From assembly GCA_947455285.1 (NCBI GenBank), contig CANGOK010000122.1:1-9280 (forward strand): a DNA stretch of 9,280 nucleotides, given 5' to 3'. Source of the DNA: Beijerinckiaceae bacterium. GTDB lineage: Bacteria > Pseudomonadota > Alphaproteobacteria > Rhizobiales > Beijerinckiaceae. Each line of letters opens with the position of its first letter. The first letter of the stretch is position 1. Below, one piece after another: positions 1 to 5,673 of this stretch. The notes beneath the pieces are model-generated. The model ran no database searches. It had not been told where the DNA came from and was given only the letters and a program-made list of their open reading frames with translations. Position numbers and translations under genes: made by a program.

Positions 1-531
1 ATCATTCCCCGCGCCTACAACAACCTGGCCGGCACCAAGTTCAAGATCGTCTCCGGCTATCGCGACACCGCAGATTCCACACTGCAACTGGAGACCGGCG
101 AGTTGCAGGGCATCGCCTATTGGTCATGGAGCGCGATGATATCGCTCAAACCAACCTGGATGCGCGACAAGAAGGTCAACGTCCTCTTCCACACGGGCTT
201 GACCGAATTCCCCGAGCTGCCGGGAGTTCCGAGCATCCGCAGGCTCGTGAAGGATGAAACGGACCGCAAGGCGTTGGAATTCCTGCTCGCGCGCGAAGTC
301 ATGGGCCGCCCCTTCGTGGCGCCGCCATCTATCCCGGCGGATCGCGCCAAGGCGCTGCGGGACGCCTTCAACGCCACGATGAAAGATCCGGAATTCCTCA
401 AGGACGCGGCGCGCGGCAATGTCGAGGTTAACCTTGTAACCGCCGAAGAAGTCGAGTCATTGCTGAGGGATGCGGCCTCCTTGCCGCCCACTGTCATAGA
501 GCGCGCACGTCAGGTGCTTGAGCGCAACTGA
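1..531 (+). CDS. Bug-family tripartite tricarboxylate transporter substrate-binding protein, 5'-truncated
   Basis: The reading frame is open from the first base and ends at TGA 529-531, so about 176 C-terminal residues are present and the true start and signal peptide lie upstream of the window. The protein would be a periplasmic binding protein that captures carboxylate-type ligands. The Bug signature is visible in the C-terminal lobe: a GTKFKIVSGY strand, a region around residues 100-110 containing MGRPFVAPPSIPADR, and then an amphipathic helix starting KALRDAFNATMKDPEFL. The same elements occur in the second Bug protein of this window (4608-5654), so the two are paralogs but clearly diverged. 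An internal TTG at 103 could be taken as a start, but the family homology continues upstream of it, so I reject that start. No TctA/TctB membrane subunit is present. The gene converges with the small minus-strand gene, with only 7 bp between the stops. Confidence 0.9.
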   Translation: MIPRAYNNLAGTKFKIVSGYRDTADSTLQLETGELQGIAYWSWSAMISLKPTWMRDKKVNVLFHTGLTEFPELPGVPSIRRLVKDETDRKALEFLLAREVMGRPFVAPPSIPADRAKALRDAFNATMKDPEFLKDAARGNVEVNLVTAEEVESLLRDAASLPPTVIERARQVLERN

Positions 532-538
532 GGCCTTT

Positions 539-778
539 TCAAAGGTTCAACATCGTGTTCCAGAGCGGATTTTTCTTCTTGTAATTCCGCTCTTCCACCT
601 CCTGCTCCTCTTTGGACAGGAGACGTCCCAACTGGGAGACGGAGGTGGTCACGGGGGCCGCGATTTCGGCTTCCTGCTCGACAGATTCAGCCGAGACTCG
701 CGCCGCCTTGCGGGTGACGCGATGAACGGGCCGGATGGGGCTCGTGCTCATGATGTTTGGGTTGAACGTGATCCGCAT
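539..778 (-). CDS. Hypothetical 79-residue protein, charged C-terminus
   Basis: I do not recognise this protein. It has no signal peptide or membrane segment. The first half is rich in Ser, Thr, Arg and Val, and the second half is a charged, probably helical stretch (LLSKEEQEVEERNYKKKN) ending in WNTMLNL. I support it as a real gene because almost all third codon positions are G or C. A purine-rich ribosome-binding site (AGGCGAAGG) also lies just before the ATG at 778. A second in-frame ATG nine codons later (751) has no comparable site. It follows the dehydrogenase gene on the same strand but is separated from it by a hairpin terminator, so it is probably transcribed on its own. A plus-strand reading frame covers the same bases (518-976), but it has no recognisable product. 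Function unknown. Confidence 0.55.
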   Translation of the reverse strand: MRITFNPNIMSTSPIRPVHRVTRKAARVSAESVEQEAEIAAPVTTSVSQLGRLLSKEEQEVEERNYKKKNPLWNTMLNL

Positions 779-828
779 CGCCTTCGCCTGTTCGCCAGCA
801 TCCTTAGAAACGGCTATGGCGAAGAATT

Positions 829-856
829 TTTAAACCATAAGGCTGGACGCAGGCAA
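829..856 (-). promoter_or_regulatory. Weak candidate promoter for the small minus-strand gene
   Basis: Read on the minus strand, TTGCCT (856-851) and TTTAAA (834-829) are separated by 16 bp and each matches the sigma-70 consensus at four of six positions. The predicted start, near 822, would leave a leader of about 44 nt before the ATG at 778. The site directly follows the terminator hairpin of the upstream gene. It is only a by-eye match. Confidence 0.22.
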
Positions 857-857
857 A

Positions 858-886
858 GGCCCCGGCGGTTATCATCCGCCGAGGCC
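858..886 (-). terminator. Hairpin terminator after the PQQ-type dehydrogenase gene
   Basis: Arms 858-868 (GGCCCCGGCGG) and 876-886 (CCGCCGAGGCC) pair over 11 positions with one mismatch, around a 7-nt loop (869-875). On the minus strand the stem is followed by TTTG, a short U-tract. It sits 13 bp past the TGA of the dehydrogenase gene. The stem is strong and the T-run weak, so termination may be partial. Nothing useful follows it on the plus strand. Confidence 0.6.
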
Positions 887-899
887 CGGTCGTTTCAGC

Positions 900-2270
900 T
901 CATTTCTTCGCGCTCGCCGCCACCGCTTGCTTGGCGTAGGTCACGCGATAGATGGTTCCATTGCCGTCATCCGTGAACAGCAAAGAGCCATCGGGCGCAA
1001 AGGTCACGTCGACGGGCCGACCCCATACGTTCTCCTCCCCGGCGGTGAAGCCGATCACGAGGTCTTGATATTCACCCGTGAACTTGCCGCGTTTGGTCGG
1101 CAGGCGAACGATCTTGTAGCCAGTGTGCAGAGACCGATTCCAGGAGCCATGCAGAGCTACAAAGCCATCGCCCTTCCATTCCGCGGGGAACATTCCCCCT
1201 GGGTTGAAGGCGAGACCGAGAGGCGCGGAGTGGGGCTGAATCAGCACATCAGGAACCATCGCCTTACCCTTGAGGTCAGGCCTTGCGCCACCACCGGGAC
1301 GATCATCCTCGTTCGCGCCGATGTAATACCAGGGCCAACCATAGAAGCCGCCCTTCTTCACGCTTGTGACATAGTCCGGCGGCGTGTTGTCGCCCAGAAT
1401 GTCGCGCTCGTTGGTCGCGCAGAAGACGGTTCCGGTGCCGGGCTGCACCGTGAGGCCCGAGCAATTACGCACGCCTGACGCATAGATCTTCTTGTTCTTG
1501 CCGTCGGGCGTATAGGTCAGCACATTGGCGCGCCATTCCTCCTTGTCCCACGCCGCTCCGAAAGCATGCGACTTTTCCCATTTGGCGATGTCCGGCCTTG
1601 CGCCCATATCGGCGGCGACATTGCCCGAGGAGCCCACAGCCACATAAAGCACCTTGCCATCGGGCGAGAATGCGACGTCGCGCGTCCAGTGGCTGCCGCC
1701 CGTGGCCAGATCGGAAATGACCGTCTCTGGCGCACCGGAGGCCTTCATGTCGCCAGCCTTATAGGGAAAGCGGACCACCTTTCCTTCCATACCCACGTAA
1801 ACCCACTTTGGATTGGGGCCGGGCGGATAGAAGGCGATGCCATAGGCGTCTTTCAGCCCCTGCGCGAATGTCTCGACCGTCTCGGCCTTGTCGCCGGACT
1901 TGGCAGGACGAATGACGGTGATCTTCCCGTCGGGGCGGCTCTGCGACAGGAAAATGTCGCCATTGGGAGCGAACCGGATCACGCGAGCGCCCTGAAGCCC
2001 CGTGGCGTAAGGCTCCACCTTGAAGCCGGGCATGGTTTGCAAGCGGGCGTCGGCAGGCTTTGGCACGACTTTGGAGCGATTGGCGGCGGAGGGCGTGGCG
2101 AGCGGCGCTGCGACATCCTCAGGCCCAAGTTTACGCATCAGACCGGGCGAATCGCTATGCCAGTCGCCATAGGCCGAAGGCCCACCCCGATAATCCAACG
2201 CTGAAGCGGCGCTAAGGCCCACAAACAGGGCGGCGACGGAAACCGTCACATGACGATTGAATGAATTCAC
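900..2270 (-). CDS. Sorbosone dehydrogenase / PQQ-dependent sugar dehydrogenase family protein, secreted
   Basis: A predicted periplasmic beta-propeller dehydrogenase of 456 residues that would oxidise a sugar, aldose or related alcohol/aldehyde using PQQ and pass electrons to a cytochrome c. I choose the GTG at 2270 because GGGAGGA (2275-2281) sits 4 nt before it and a signal peptide (residues 1-24, ending SAASA) then starts properly. A TTG nine codons upstream lacks this. Family motifs in order are GFKVEPYATGL (82-92), HWTRDVAFSPDG (194-205), GVRNCSGL (266-273), NERD with nearby C284, GGFYGWPWYYIG (about 307-318), PHSAPLGLAF (346-355), HGSWNRS (about 374-380) and GRPVDVTFAPDGS at the end. 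His194/Arg197 and His347 are plausible PQQ-pocket residues. Cys270 and Cys284 may form the disulfide common in sorbosone-type members. The diheme cytochrome gene lies 85 bp upstream on the same strand and is a natural electron acceptor. The exact substrate cannot be stated. Confidence 0.88.
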   Translation of the reverse strand: MNSFNRHVTVSVAALFVGLSAASALDYRGGPSAYGDWHSDSPGLMRKLGPEDVAAPLATPSAANRSKVVPKPADARLQTMPGFKVEPYATGLQGARVIRFAPNGDIFLSQSRPDGKITVIRPAKSGDKAETVETFAQGLKDAYGIAFYPPGPNPKWVYVGMEGKVVRFPYKAGDMKASGAPETVISDLATGGSHWTRDVAFSPDGKVLYVAVGSSGNVAADMGARPDIAKWEKSHAFGAAWDKEEWRANVLTYTPDGKNKKIYASGVRNCSGLTVQPGTGTVFCATNERDILGDNTPPDYVTSVKKGGFYGWPWYYIGANEDDRPGGGARPDLKGKAMVPDVLIQPHSAPLGLAFNPGGMFPAEWKGDGFVALHGSWNRSLHTGYKIVRLPTKRGKFTGEYQDLVIGFTAGEENVWGRPVDVTFAPDGSLLFTDDGNGTIYRVTYAKQAVAASAKK

Positions 2271-2274
2271 TGAG

Positions 2275-2281
2275 TCCTCCC
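2275..2281 (-). promoter_or_regulatory. Ribosome-binding site deciding the GTG start of the dehydrogenase
   Basis: On the minus strand this reads GGGAGGA, an almost perfect anti-16S match 4 nt before the GTG at 2270. It decides the start against the TTG at 2297. Confidence 0.75.
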
Positions 2282-2355
2282 AAGGCTTGCCAGCCAAAGA
2301 CGGCCAGCTTTATGCCGATCATTGTTCCTGCCCGGAACTCCGTCAAGACGGACGG

Positions 2356-2922
2356 TTAAAGTCCGGCCAAATATCGGGCGAGCTGAGCGCGCTCGGCGGC
2401 GTCCAGCGCCTTCATCATGGCGGCCATCGTTTTTGCACTGCTGTTGTCGCCTCGCGCAAAGGCGGCCATTCGCGCCTCCAGATATTCTGCGAATTGCCCA
2501 GCCAGTCGCGGGGCGACGCCTTCTGGCCCTGGGCCTCCGGCGAAATCCACTCCGTGGCAGGCCTGGCAGGCGACGGCGCTGTCAGGCGTAGCTGCGGGCG
2601 ATGGGCTCGCCATCTTCGGCCACGTCATCGCCGCGATCATGGCGGCGGCGCGTGCGGTTTCTTTTGCAGGTATGCTCTCGGCCATGGACGACATGATCTG
2701 ATCGTCGCGCTGACCGCTGCGGAAATCATGCAATTGCTTTTCAAGATAAGCAGCCTGCTGTCCCTGAATCATGGGGATTGAGGGATCCTTTGGGGGACTT
2801 CCGGCGCCATGACAGGCCCAGCAACTCGCCACCGCCTGCTCCACGGCGTCCGCCCCAAACGCAGCGCTGATGGCAAGGCCCGTCACAAATAACGCCGCCA
2901 ATGCGGCCTTGAACTTCATCAC
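2356..2922 (-). CDS. Diheme cytochrome c, c4-like, periplasmic
   Basis: A secreted electron carrier of 188 residues built from two cytochrome c domains. A signal peptide covers roughly residues 1-24 (hydrophobic core ALAALFVTGLAISAAFG). Heme attachment motifs are CWACH at 34-38 and CQACH at 119-123. Each domain repeats the c4 pattern, with a GQ-x-x-YLE helix after the heme site, then a Met region that should supply the sixth iron ligand: IMSSM around 76-80 in the first domain and TMAAMM around 165-170 in the second. A Pro/Ala linker (about 105-113) joins the domains. The start may be the GTG at 2922, with GGGGA 7 nt upstream, or the ATG one codon later, which changes nothing in the mature protein. 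The downstream PQQ-type dehydrogenase on the same strand makes this its likely electron acceptor, feeding a terminal oxidase. Confidence 0.9.
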   Translation of the reverse strand: MMKFKAALAALFVTGLAISAAFGADAVEQAVASCWACHGAGSPPKDPSIPMIQGQQAAYLEKQLHDFRSGQRDDQIMSSMAESIPAKETARAAAMIAAMTWPKMASPSPAATPDSAVACQACHGVDFAGGPGPEGVAPRLAGQFAEYLEARMAAFARGDNSSAKTMAAMMKALDAAERAQLARYLAGL

Positions 2923-2986
2923 CTGATATTCCCCACCTTCAACGGAAGTTCTTTTTCAATGATGGTTACATTAGAAAATTCACGGC

Positions 2987-3015
2987 TTGGCGCCTATCCC
3001 CAATGATGCTCTAAA
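2987..3015 (+). promoter_or_regulatory. Candidate promoter of the plus-strand operon
   Basis: TTGGCG (2987-2992, preceded by C, giving CTTGGC, close to the alphaproteobacterial CTTGAC -35) and TCTAAA (3010-3015) are spaced by 17 bp. Initiation near 3022 would give a leader of about 67 nt before the ATG at 3089. The match is moderate and by eye. Confidence 0.3.
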
Positions 3016-3075
3016 TTCGACAGCCGCCGCGACAGGCTTGGTGCAAACAAGATATTCGGGGAGCCTGCGCAGATC

Positions 3076-3082
3076 GCGGGGA
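3076..3082 (+). promoter_or_regulatory. Ribosome-binding site deciding the first isomerase start
   Basis: GCGGGGA lies 6 nt before the ATG at 3089, a normal distance. The in-frame ATG at 3083 would be directly against it, and the longer frame from 2987 has no such site, so 3089 is the preferred start. Confidence 0.6.
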
Positions 3083-3088
3083 ATGACC

Positions 3089-3823
3089 ATGACTTACGAA
3101 CCCATTCGTCCACGCGCGCGCATCGGCTTCATCGTACCCTCCTCAAACCGGATGGTGGAAGAACATGCGTGGCGGTTTTTTCCTCATGACATCATTCCCC
3201 ATGTCACTCGCCTCGCCATGACGAATCGCCACAAGGTTCCGCTGGACCAGCTGATCCCACGCATCGAACAGTCGACGGAACTGCTGGCGGACTCCGATTG
3301 CGACGTCACGGTGCTGCAATGCACGGGAACATCCATGTCAGGGGGCGTCGCCATGGAGGCGCAGGTTTTGGACGCCATGGAGAAAGTGAGCGGACGCCCC
3401 GCGCTGAGCGCGGCTTCGTCACTGATGAGCGCGTTCAGGACGCTGAAGGCGAAAAAGCTCGTGTTCATTTCCGAAACGCGCCAGAAGGGTCATGACGCCA
3501 AGAAGCAATTCCTTGATGAAGCGGGTTATACAATTCTGGCCGACAAAGCCGTCGGCCTTGCAGGCAGCGCTGAATATTGCAGCATGCCCCCGCAGCTGTG
3601 GTTTGACGAAACGATGAAGCTGCGCCGCGACGATGCGGACCTTTATTTCATCAGCTGCGCCAATATTCGCAGCATCGATGTCATCGAAGATCTTGAGAAA
3701 GAACTCGGCCGCCCGGTCGTCACCAGCAACCAGGCCGCCTTCTGGTGCGCCATGCGTAAGATAGGCATTACGGATCGGCTGCCGAAACTGGGCAGACTGT
3801 TCGACGAAAAAACCGCCGTCTAA
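3089..3823 (+). CDS. Maleate cis-trans isomerase-like protein (Asp/Glu racemase superfamily) with both cysteines
   Basis: A cytosolic protein of 244 residues, the usual size for maleate isomerase and arylmalonate decarboxylase. The start at 3089 rests on the GCGGGGA site upstream. The N-terminus RARIGFIVPSSN (9-20) is the first strand and substrate loop. The first catalytic cysteine is Cys78 in LQCTGTSMSGG (compare the family's G-C-T-S-G-S). The second is Cys190 in YFISCANIRS, followed by the typical GRPVVTSNQAAFW strand and a C-terminal GRLF. Having both cysteines points to isomerase or racemase chemistry (for example maleate to fumarate) rather than arylmalonate decarboxylase, which keeps only the second. 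Another possibility is hydantoin or alkylmalonate chemistry. It is the first gene of the operon, and a diverged paralog follows 29 bp downstream. The true substrate is not readable; a substituted maleate fits the neighbouring hydratase and lyase. Confidence 0.8.
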   Translation: MTYEPIRPRARIGFIVPSSNRMVEEHAWRFFPHDIIPHVTRLAMTNRHKVPLDQLIPRIEQSTELLADSDCDVTVLQCTGTSMSGGVAMEAQVLDAMEKVSGRPALSAASSLMSAFRTLKAKKLVFISETRQKGHDAKKQFLDEAGYTILADKAVGLAGSAEYCSMPPQLWFDETMKLRRDDADLYFISCANIRSIDVIEDLEKELGRPVVTSNQAAFWCAMRKIGITDRLPKLGRLFDEKTAV

Positions 3824-3842
3824 AGCGGCGTTAAAAAAATCG

Positions 3843-3847
3843 GGAGG
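3843..3847 (+). promoter_or_regulatory. Strong ribosome-binding site for the second isomerase-like gene
   Basis: GGAGG (within CGGGAGGAAA) lies 5 nt before the GTG at 3853. It supports this GTG as the start. The strong site in a short spacer suggests independent, efficient translation. Confidence 0.7.
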
Positions 3848-3852
3848 AAACC

Positions 3853-4596
3853 GTGATTGATCTACCCCATGCAGCCTATGGGCATCGCGCGCGCATCGGC
3901 TATACGTCGCCGCCGTTGACGACTGAGGTCTTCCCTTATGAATTCTATCAGATCGTTCCCAAGGGCGTGTCGCTTGTCGTGACGTCGCTCGCCATCGTCG
4001 TGCGATCGAAGGGAGAGCTCGACGACAGTTATGACATCAGCTTGAGAGCTGCGCGCGAGATGCGCGACGCGGGCGTCGATCTCGTCTGCCTTGGCGGCGT
4101 GCCGATCAACCTTCACAAGGGCTTTGACAACGCTGAACAGCTCTGCGGCGCGCTTGAGGCGAAGCTCGGCGTCAAGGTTTCAAGCAGCGCCTCAGCGCAA
4201 ATGTCTGCAGCTCGGAAGCTGAACGTGAAAAAGGCCGTGCTCGCGCATCCCTATGCGGAAAGCGACACCAAGAGAATTTCCGACAGCTACGAAACCATGA
4301 CCGGTTGCGAAGTCATCGGACGTACGTGCTGGGGCAGTCCATTCAATCGCATTGGCGCGATACCCCAGCACGGCGCCCTGGAGATGGGTCGTAAATTGCT
4401 GAAGGAACATCCGCAGGCTGACACGATCCTATTCCCCTCGCCCCATTGGCCAACGGCATATGCGCTCGACATTCTCGAACAGGAATTCGGCGTCAACGCG
4501 CTCGGCGCCCATCAGGCGATTGTCTGGGACGGTCTTCGTCGCTGCGGCATAGAAGATAAGATCACTGGCTTTGGCAGGCTCTTCCGCGATTTCTAG
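3853..4596 (+). CDS. Asp/Glu racemase-superfamily protein (maleate isomerase/AMDase-like) lacking both expected cysteines
   Basis: 247 residues, GTG start supported by a GGAGG site. It belongs to the same superfamily as the preceding gene: RARIGYTSPP at 12-21, a DLVCLGGVPINL loop at 76-87, a VSSSASAQMSAARKL helix start near 109-123, LFPSPHWPT at 193-201, and a C-terminal GFGRLF. Lining up the two proteins by eye, the first catalytic Cys becomes Gly82 and the second becomes Ser196. Cys79 lies three residues before the expected place. Gly at the first position is also found in arylmalonate decarboxylase, but that enzyme depends on the second Cys, which is missing here. The protein may use other chemistry, work as a partner of the first paralog, or be a binding/non-catalytic member. 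The gene lies 11 bp before the Bug gene. Family is confident, function is not. Confidence 0.72.
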   Translation: MIDLPHAAYGHRARIGYTSPPLTTEVFPYEFYQIVPKGVSLVVTSLAIVVRSKGELDDSYDISLRAAREMRDAGVDLVCLGGVPINLHKGFDNAEQLCGALEAKLGVKVSSSASAQMSAARKLNVKKAVLAHPYAESDTKRISDSYETMTGCEVIGRTCWGSPFNRIGAIPQHGALEMGRKLLKEHPQADTILFPSPHWPTAYALDILEQEFGVNALGAHQAIVWDGLRRCGIEDKITGFGRLFRDF

Positions 4597-4607
4597 GGGA
4601 TGCGACC

Positions 4608-5654
4608 ATGGCGAGTAGCGCACATAAATTCGTAACCGCCGTTTTGTCTATGCTCGCCCTTGGCGCCATCGGCGGCCAAGCGCAGGCGCAATCGGTCGAA
4701 AGTTTCTACAAGGGCAAGCAGATCACATTGTTGGTCGGCAGCGGCGCGGGCGGCGGCTATGATGTCTATGCGCGCACCTTCGGCCGGCATTTTGGCAAAT
4801 ATGTTCCCGGCCAGCCCGCCGTGGTTGTCAAGAACATGCCTGCGGCCGGCGGAATGGCTGCGGCGAATACGCTCTACAACCAGAGCGACAAGGATGGATC
4901 GACCATCGCCGCCCATACCAATGGGATCGCCATGGATCCGCTCTTTGGAAATACGGCCGCCAAATTCGACGGCCGCAAGTTCAACTGGCTGGGATCGATC
5001 GGCAAGCTGCAAAACGTATGCGCCGTCTGGCATGAACATCCCATCAAGAACATCGAACAGGCCCGAGCGAAAGAATTCACCGCAGCAGGCGCAGGTGCGA
5101 CATCCAATACCGTGATCGTGCCACGCATTCTGAATGCGCTGCTCGGCACGAAGATCAAGGTGATCGCCGGCTATGAGCCCGGACAAGGCGACGTCATCGC
5201 TCTTGAAAGCCATGAAGTCGACAGCGTTTGCGGCCTCGCCTGGTCCACGATCAAGGCTTCCCGCGGCCATTGGATCAAGGAAAAGAAGATCAACATCCTC
5301 GTGCAGATGGCGATGGAGAAATTGCCTGACCTGCCAGACGTGCCTGGCGCGCTGGAGCTCGTCAGCGGCGAAAATCAAAAGATACTCGAACTCATCCTCA
5401 TTCGGCAGGAAATGGGACGCCCCTTCGCAGCGCCGCCGGGCGTACCGGCTGACCGTGTTCAGGCTCTGCGTCAGGCGTTCGAGGCGACGCTAAAGGACGA
5501 AGGCTTTTTGGATGAGGCCCGACAAGCGCAGCTCGACATAGAGCCTCTAACCGGGCGGCGCATTGATGAACTGCTGGCGGGCGCCTATGCTGCGCCGCGC
5601 GCCATCGTCGACAAAGCGGCGGCGCTACTGAACCCACCCGGAAGCGATAAGTAA
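4608..5654 (+). CDS. Bug-family tripartite tricarboxylate transporter substrate-binding protein
   Basis: A complete periplasmic solute-binding protein of 348 residues, full length for the family. The signal peptide spans 1-27 with a likely cut after AQA. The mature start SVESFYKGKQITLLVGSGAG is typical, followed by GGYDVYARTF, the NMPAAGGMAAANTLY segment and the NWLGS strand (about residues 126-130). The C-terminal lobe carries MGRPFAAPPGVPADR. The family binds carboxylates such as citrate, malate, glutarate-type acids and aromatic acids between two lobes. AGGGG lies 7 nt before the ATG at 4608. Its place between the isomerase-like genes and the hydratase genes suggests it binds the substrate of the whole cluster. 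No membrane subunits are encoded in the window, so it would use transporter proteins encoded elsewhere, as is common for orphan Bug proteins. It is paralogous to the truncated gene at 1-531. Confidence 0.92.
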   Translation: MASSAHKFVTAVLSMLALGAIGGQAQAQSVESFYKGKQITLLVGSGAGGGYDVYARTFGRHFGKYVPGQPAVVVKNMPAAGGMAAANTLYNQSDKDGSTIAAHTNGIAMDPLFGNTAAKFDGRKFNWLGSIGKLQNVCAVWHEHPIKNIEQARAKEFTAAGAGATSNTVIVPRILNALLGTKIKVIAGYEPGQGDVIALESHEVDSVCGLAWSTIKASRGHWIKEKKINILVQMAMEKLPDLPDVPGALELVSGENQKILELILIRQEMGRPFAAPPGVPADRVQALRQAFEATLKDEGFLDEARQAQLDIEPLTGRRIDELLAGAYAAPRAIVDKAAALLNPPGSDK

Positions 5655-5673
5655 CCACGCCGAAGAAAGCGCC

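Larger units (their letters stand above)
2923..3088. promoter_or_regulatory. Divergent intergenic region between the cytochrome gene and the acid-catabolism operon
   Basis: These 166 bp separate two operons reading outward, so promoters for both should lie here. The region is more AT-rich than its surroundings (especially 2949-2980). I see no convincing long palindrome for a regulator and no riboswitch-like fold. AAATTC occurs twice (2976-2981 region and 3013-3018), which could be chance. No regulator gene lies in the window. Confidence 0.5.

Noticed and set aside
534..545. CCTTTTCAAAGG palindrome between the convergent Bug and small genes
   Set aside because: The stem is very short and AT-weak, with no T-run beyond it, so it is not convincing as a bidirectional terminator.
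518..976. 152-codon plus-strand open frame covering the small minus gene and the terminator
   Set aside because: It is Arg-rich, without a recognisable domain, runs through the hairpin terminator and the end of the dehydrogenase gene, and its start overlaps the end of the Bug gene.
1566..2204. 212-codon plus-strand open frame inside the dehydrogenase gene
   Set aside because: It is antisense to a confident beta-propeller gene and has no family signal.
2349..2365. Small hairpin (CGGAC / GTCCG) at the end of the cytochrome gene
   Set aside because: It has a 5-bp stem with no T-run on the minus strand, too weak to split the cytochrome and dehydrogenase transcripts.
2257..2781. 174-codon plus-strand open frame across the cytochrome gene
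   Set aside because: The minus strand has two CxxCH heme sites and a signal peptide in the same bases. The plus frame looks random.
2987..3088. N-terminal extension of the first isomerase to a TTG at 2987
   Set aside because: The extra 34 residues have no family similarity and no ribosome-binding site, and the bases overlap the candidate promoter. The ATG at 3089 has a good site.
3814..3830. Hairpin around the stop codon of the first isomerase gene (CGCCG / CGGCG, 7-nt loop), followed by an A-run
   Set aside because: A terminator on the plus strand needs a T-run after the stem, but here it is TTAAAAAAA. On the minus strand the T-run comes before the stem. The stem is only 5 bp, so it is not called as a terminator.
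4593..5378. 261-codon minus-strand open frame opposite the Bug gene
   Set aside because: It is a mirror of a well-supported Bug gene, with no motif of its own.
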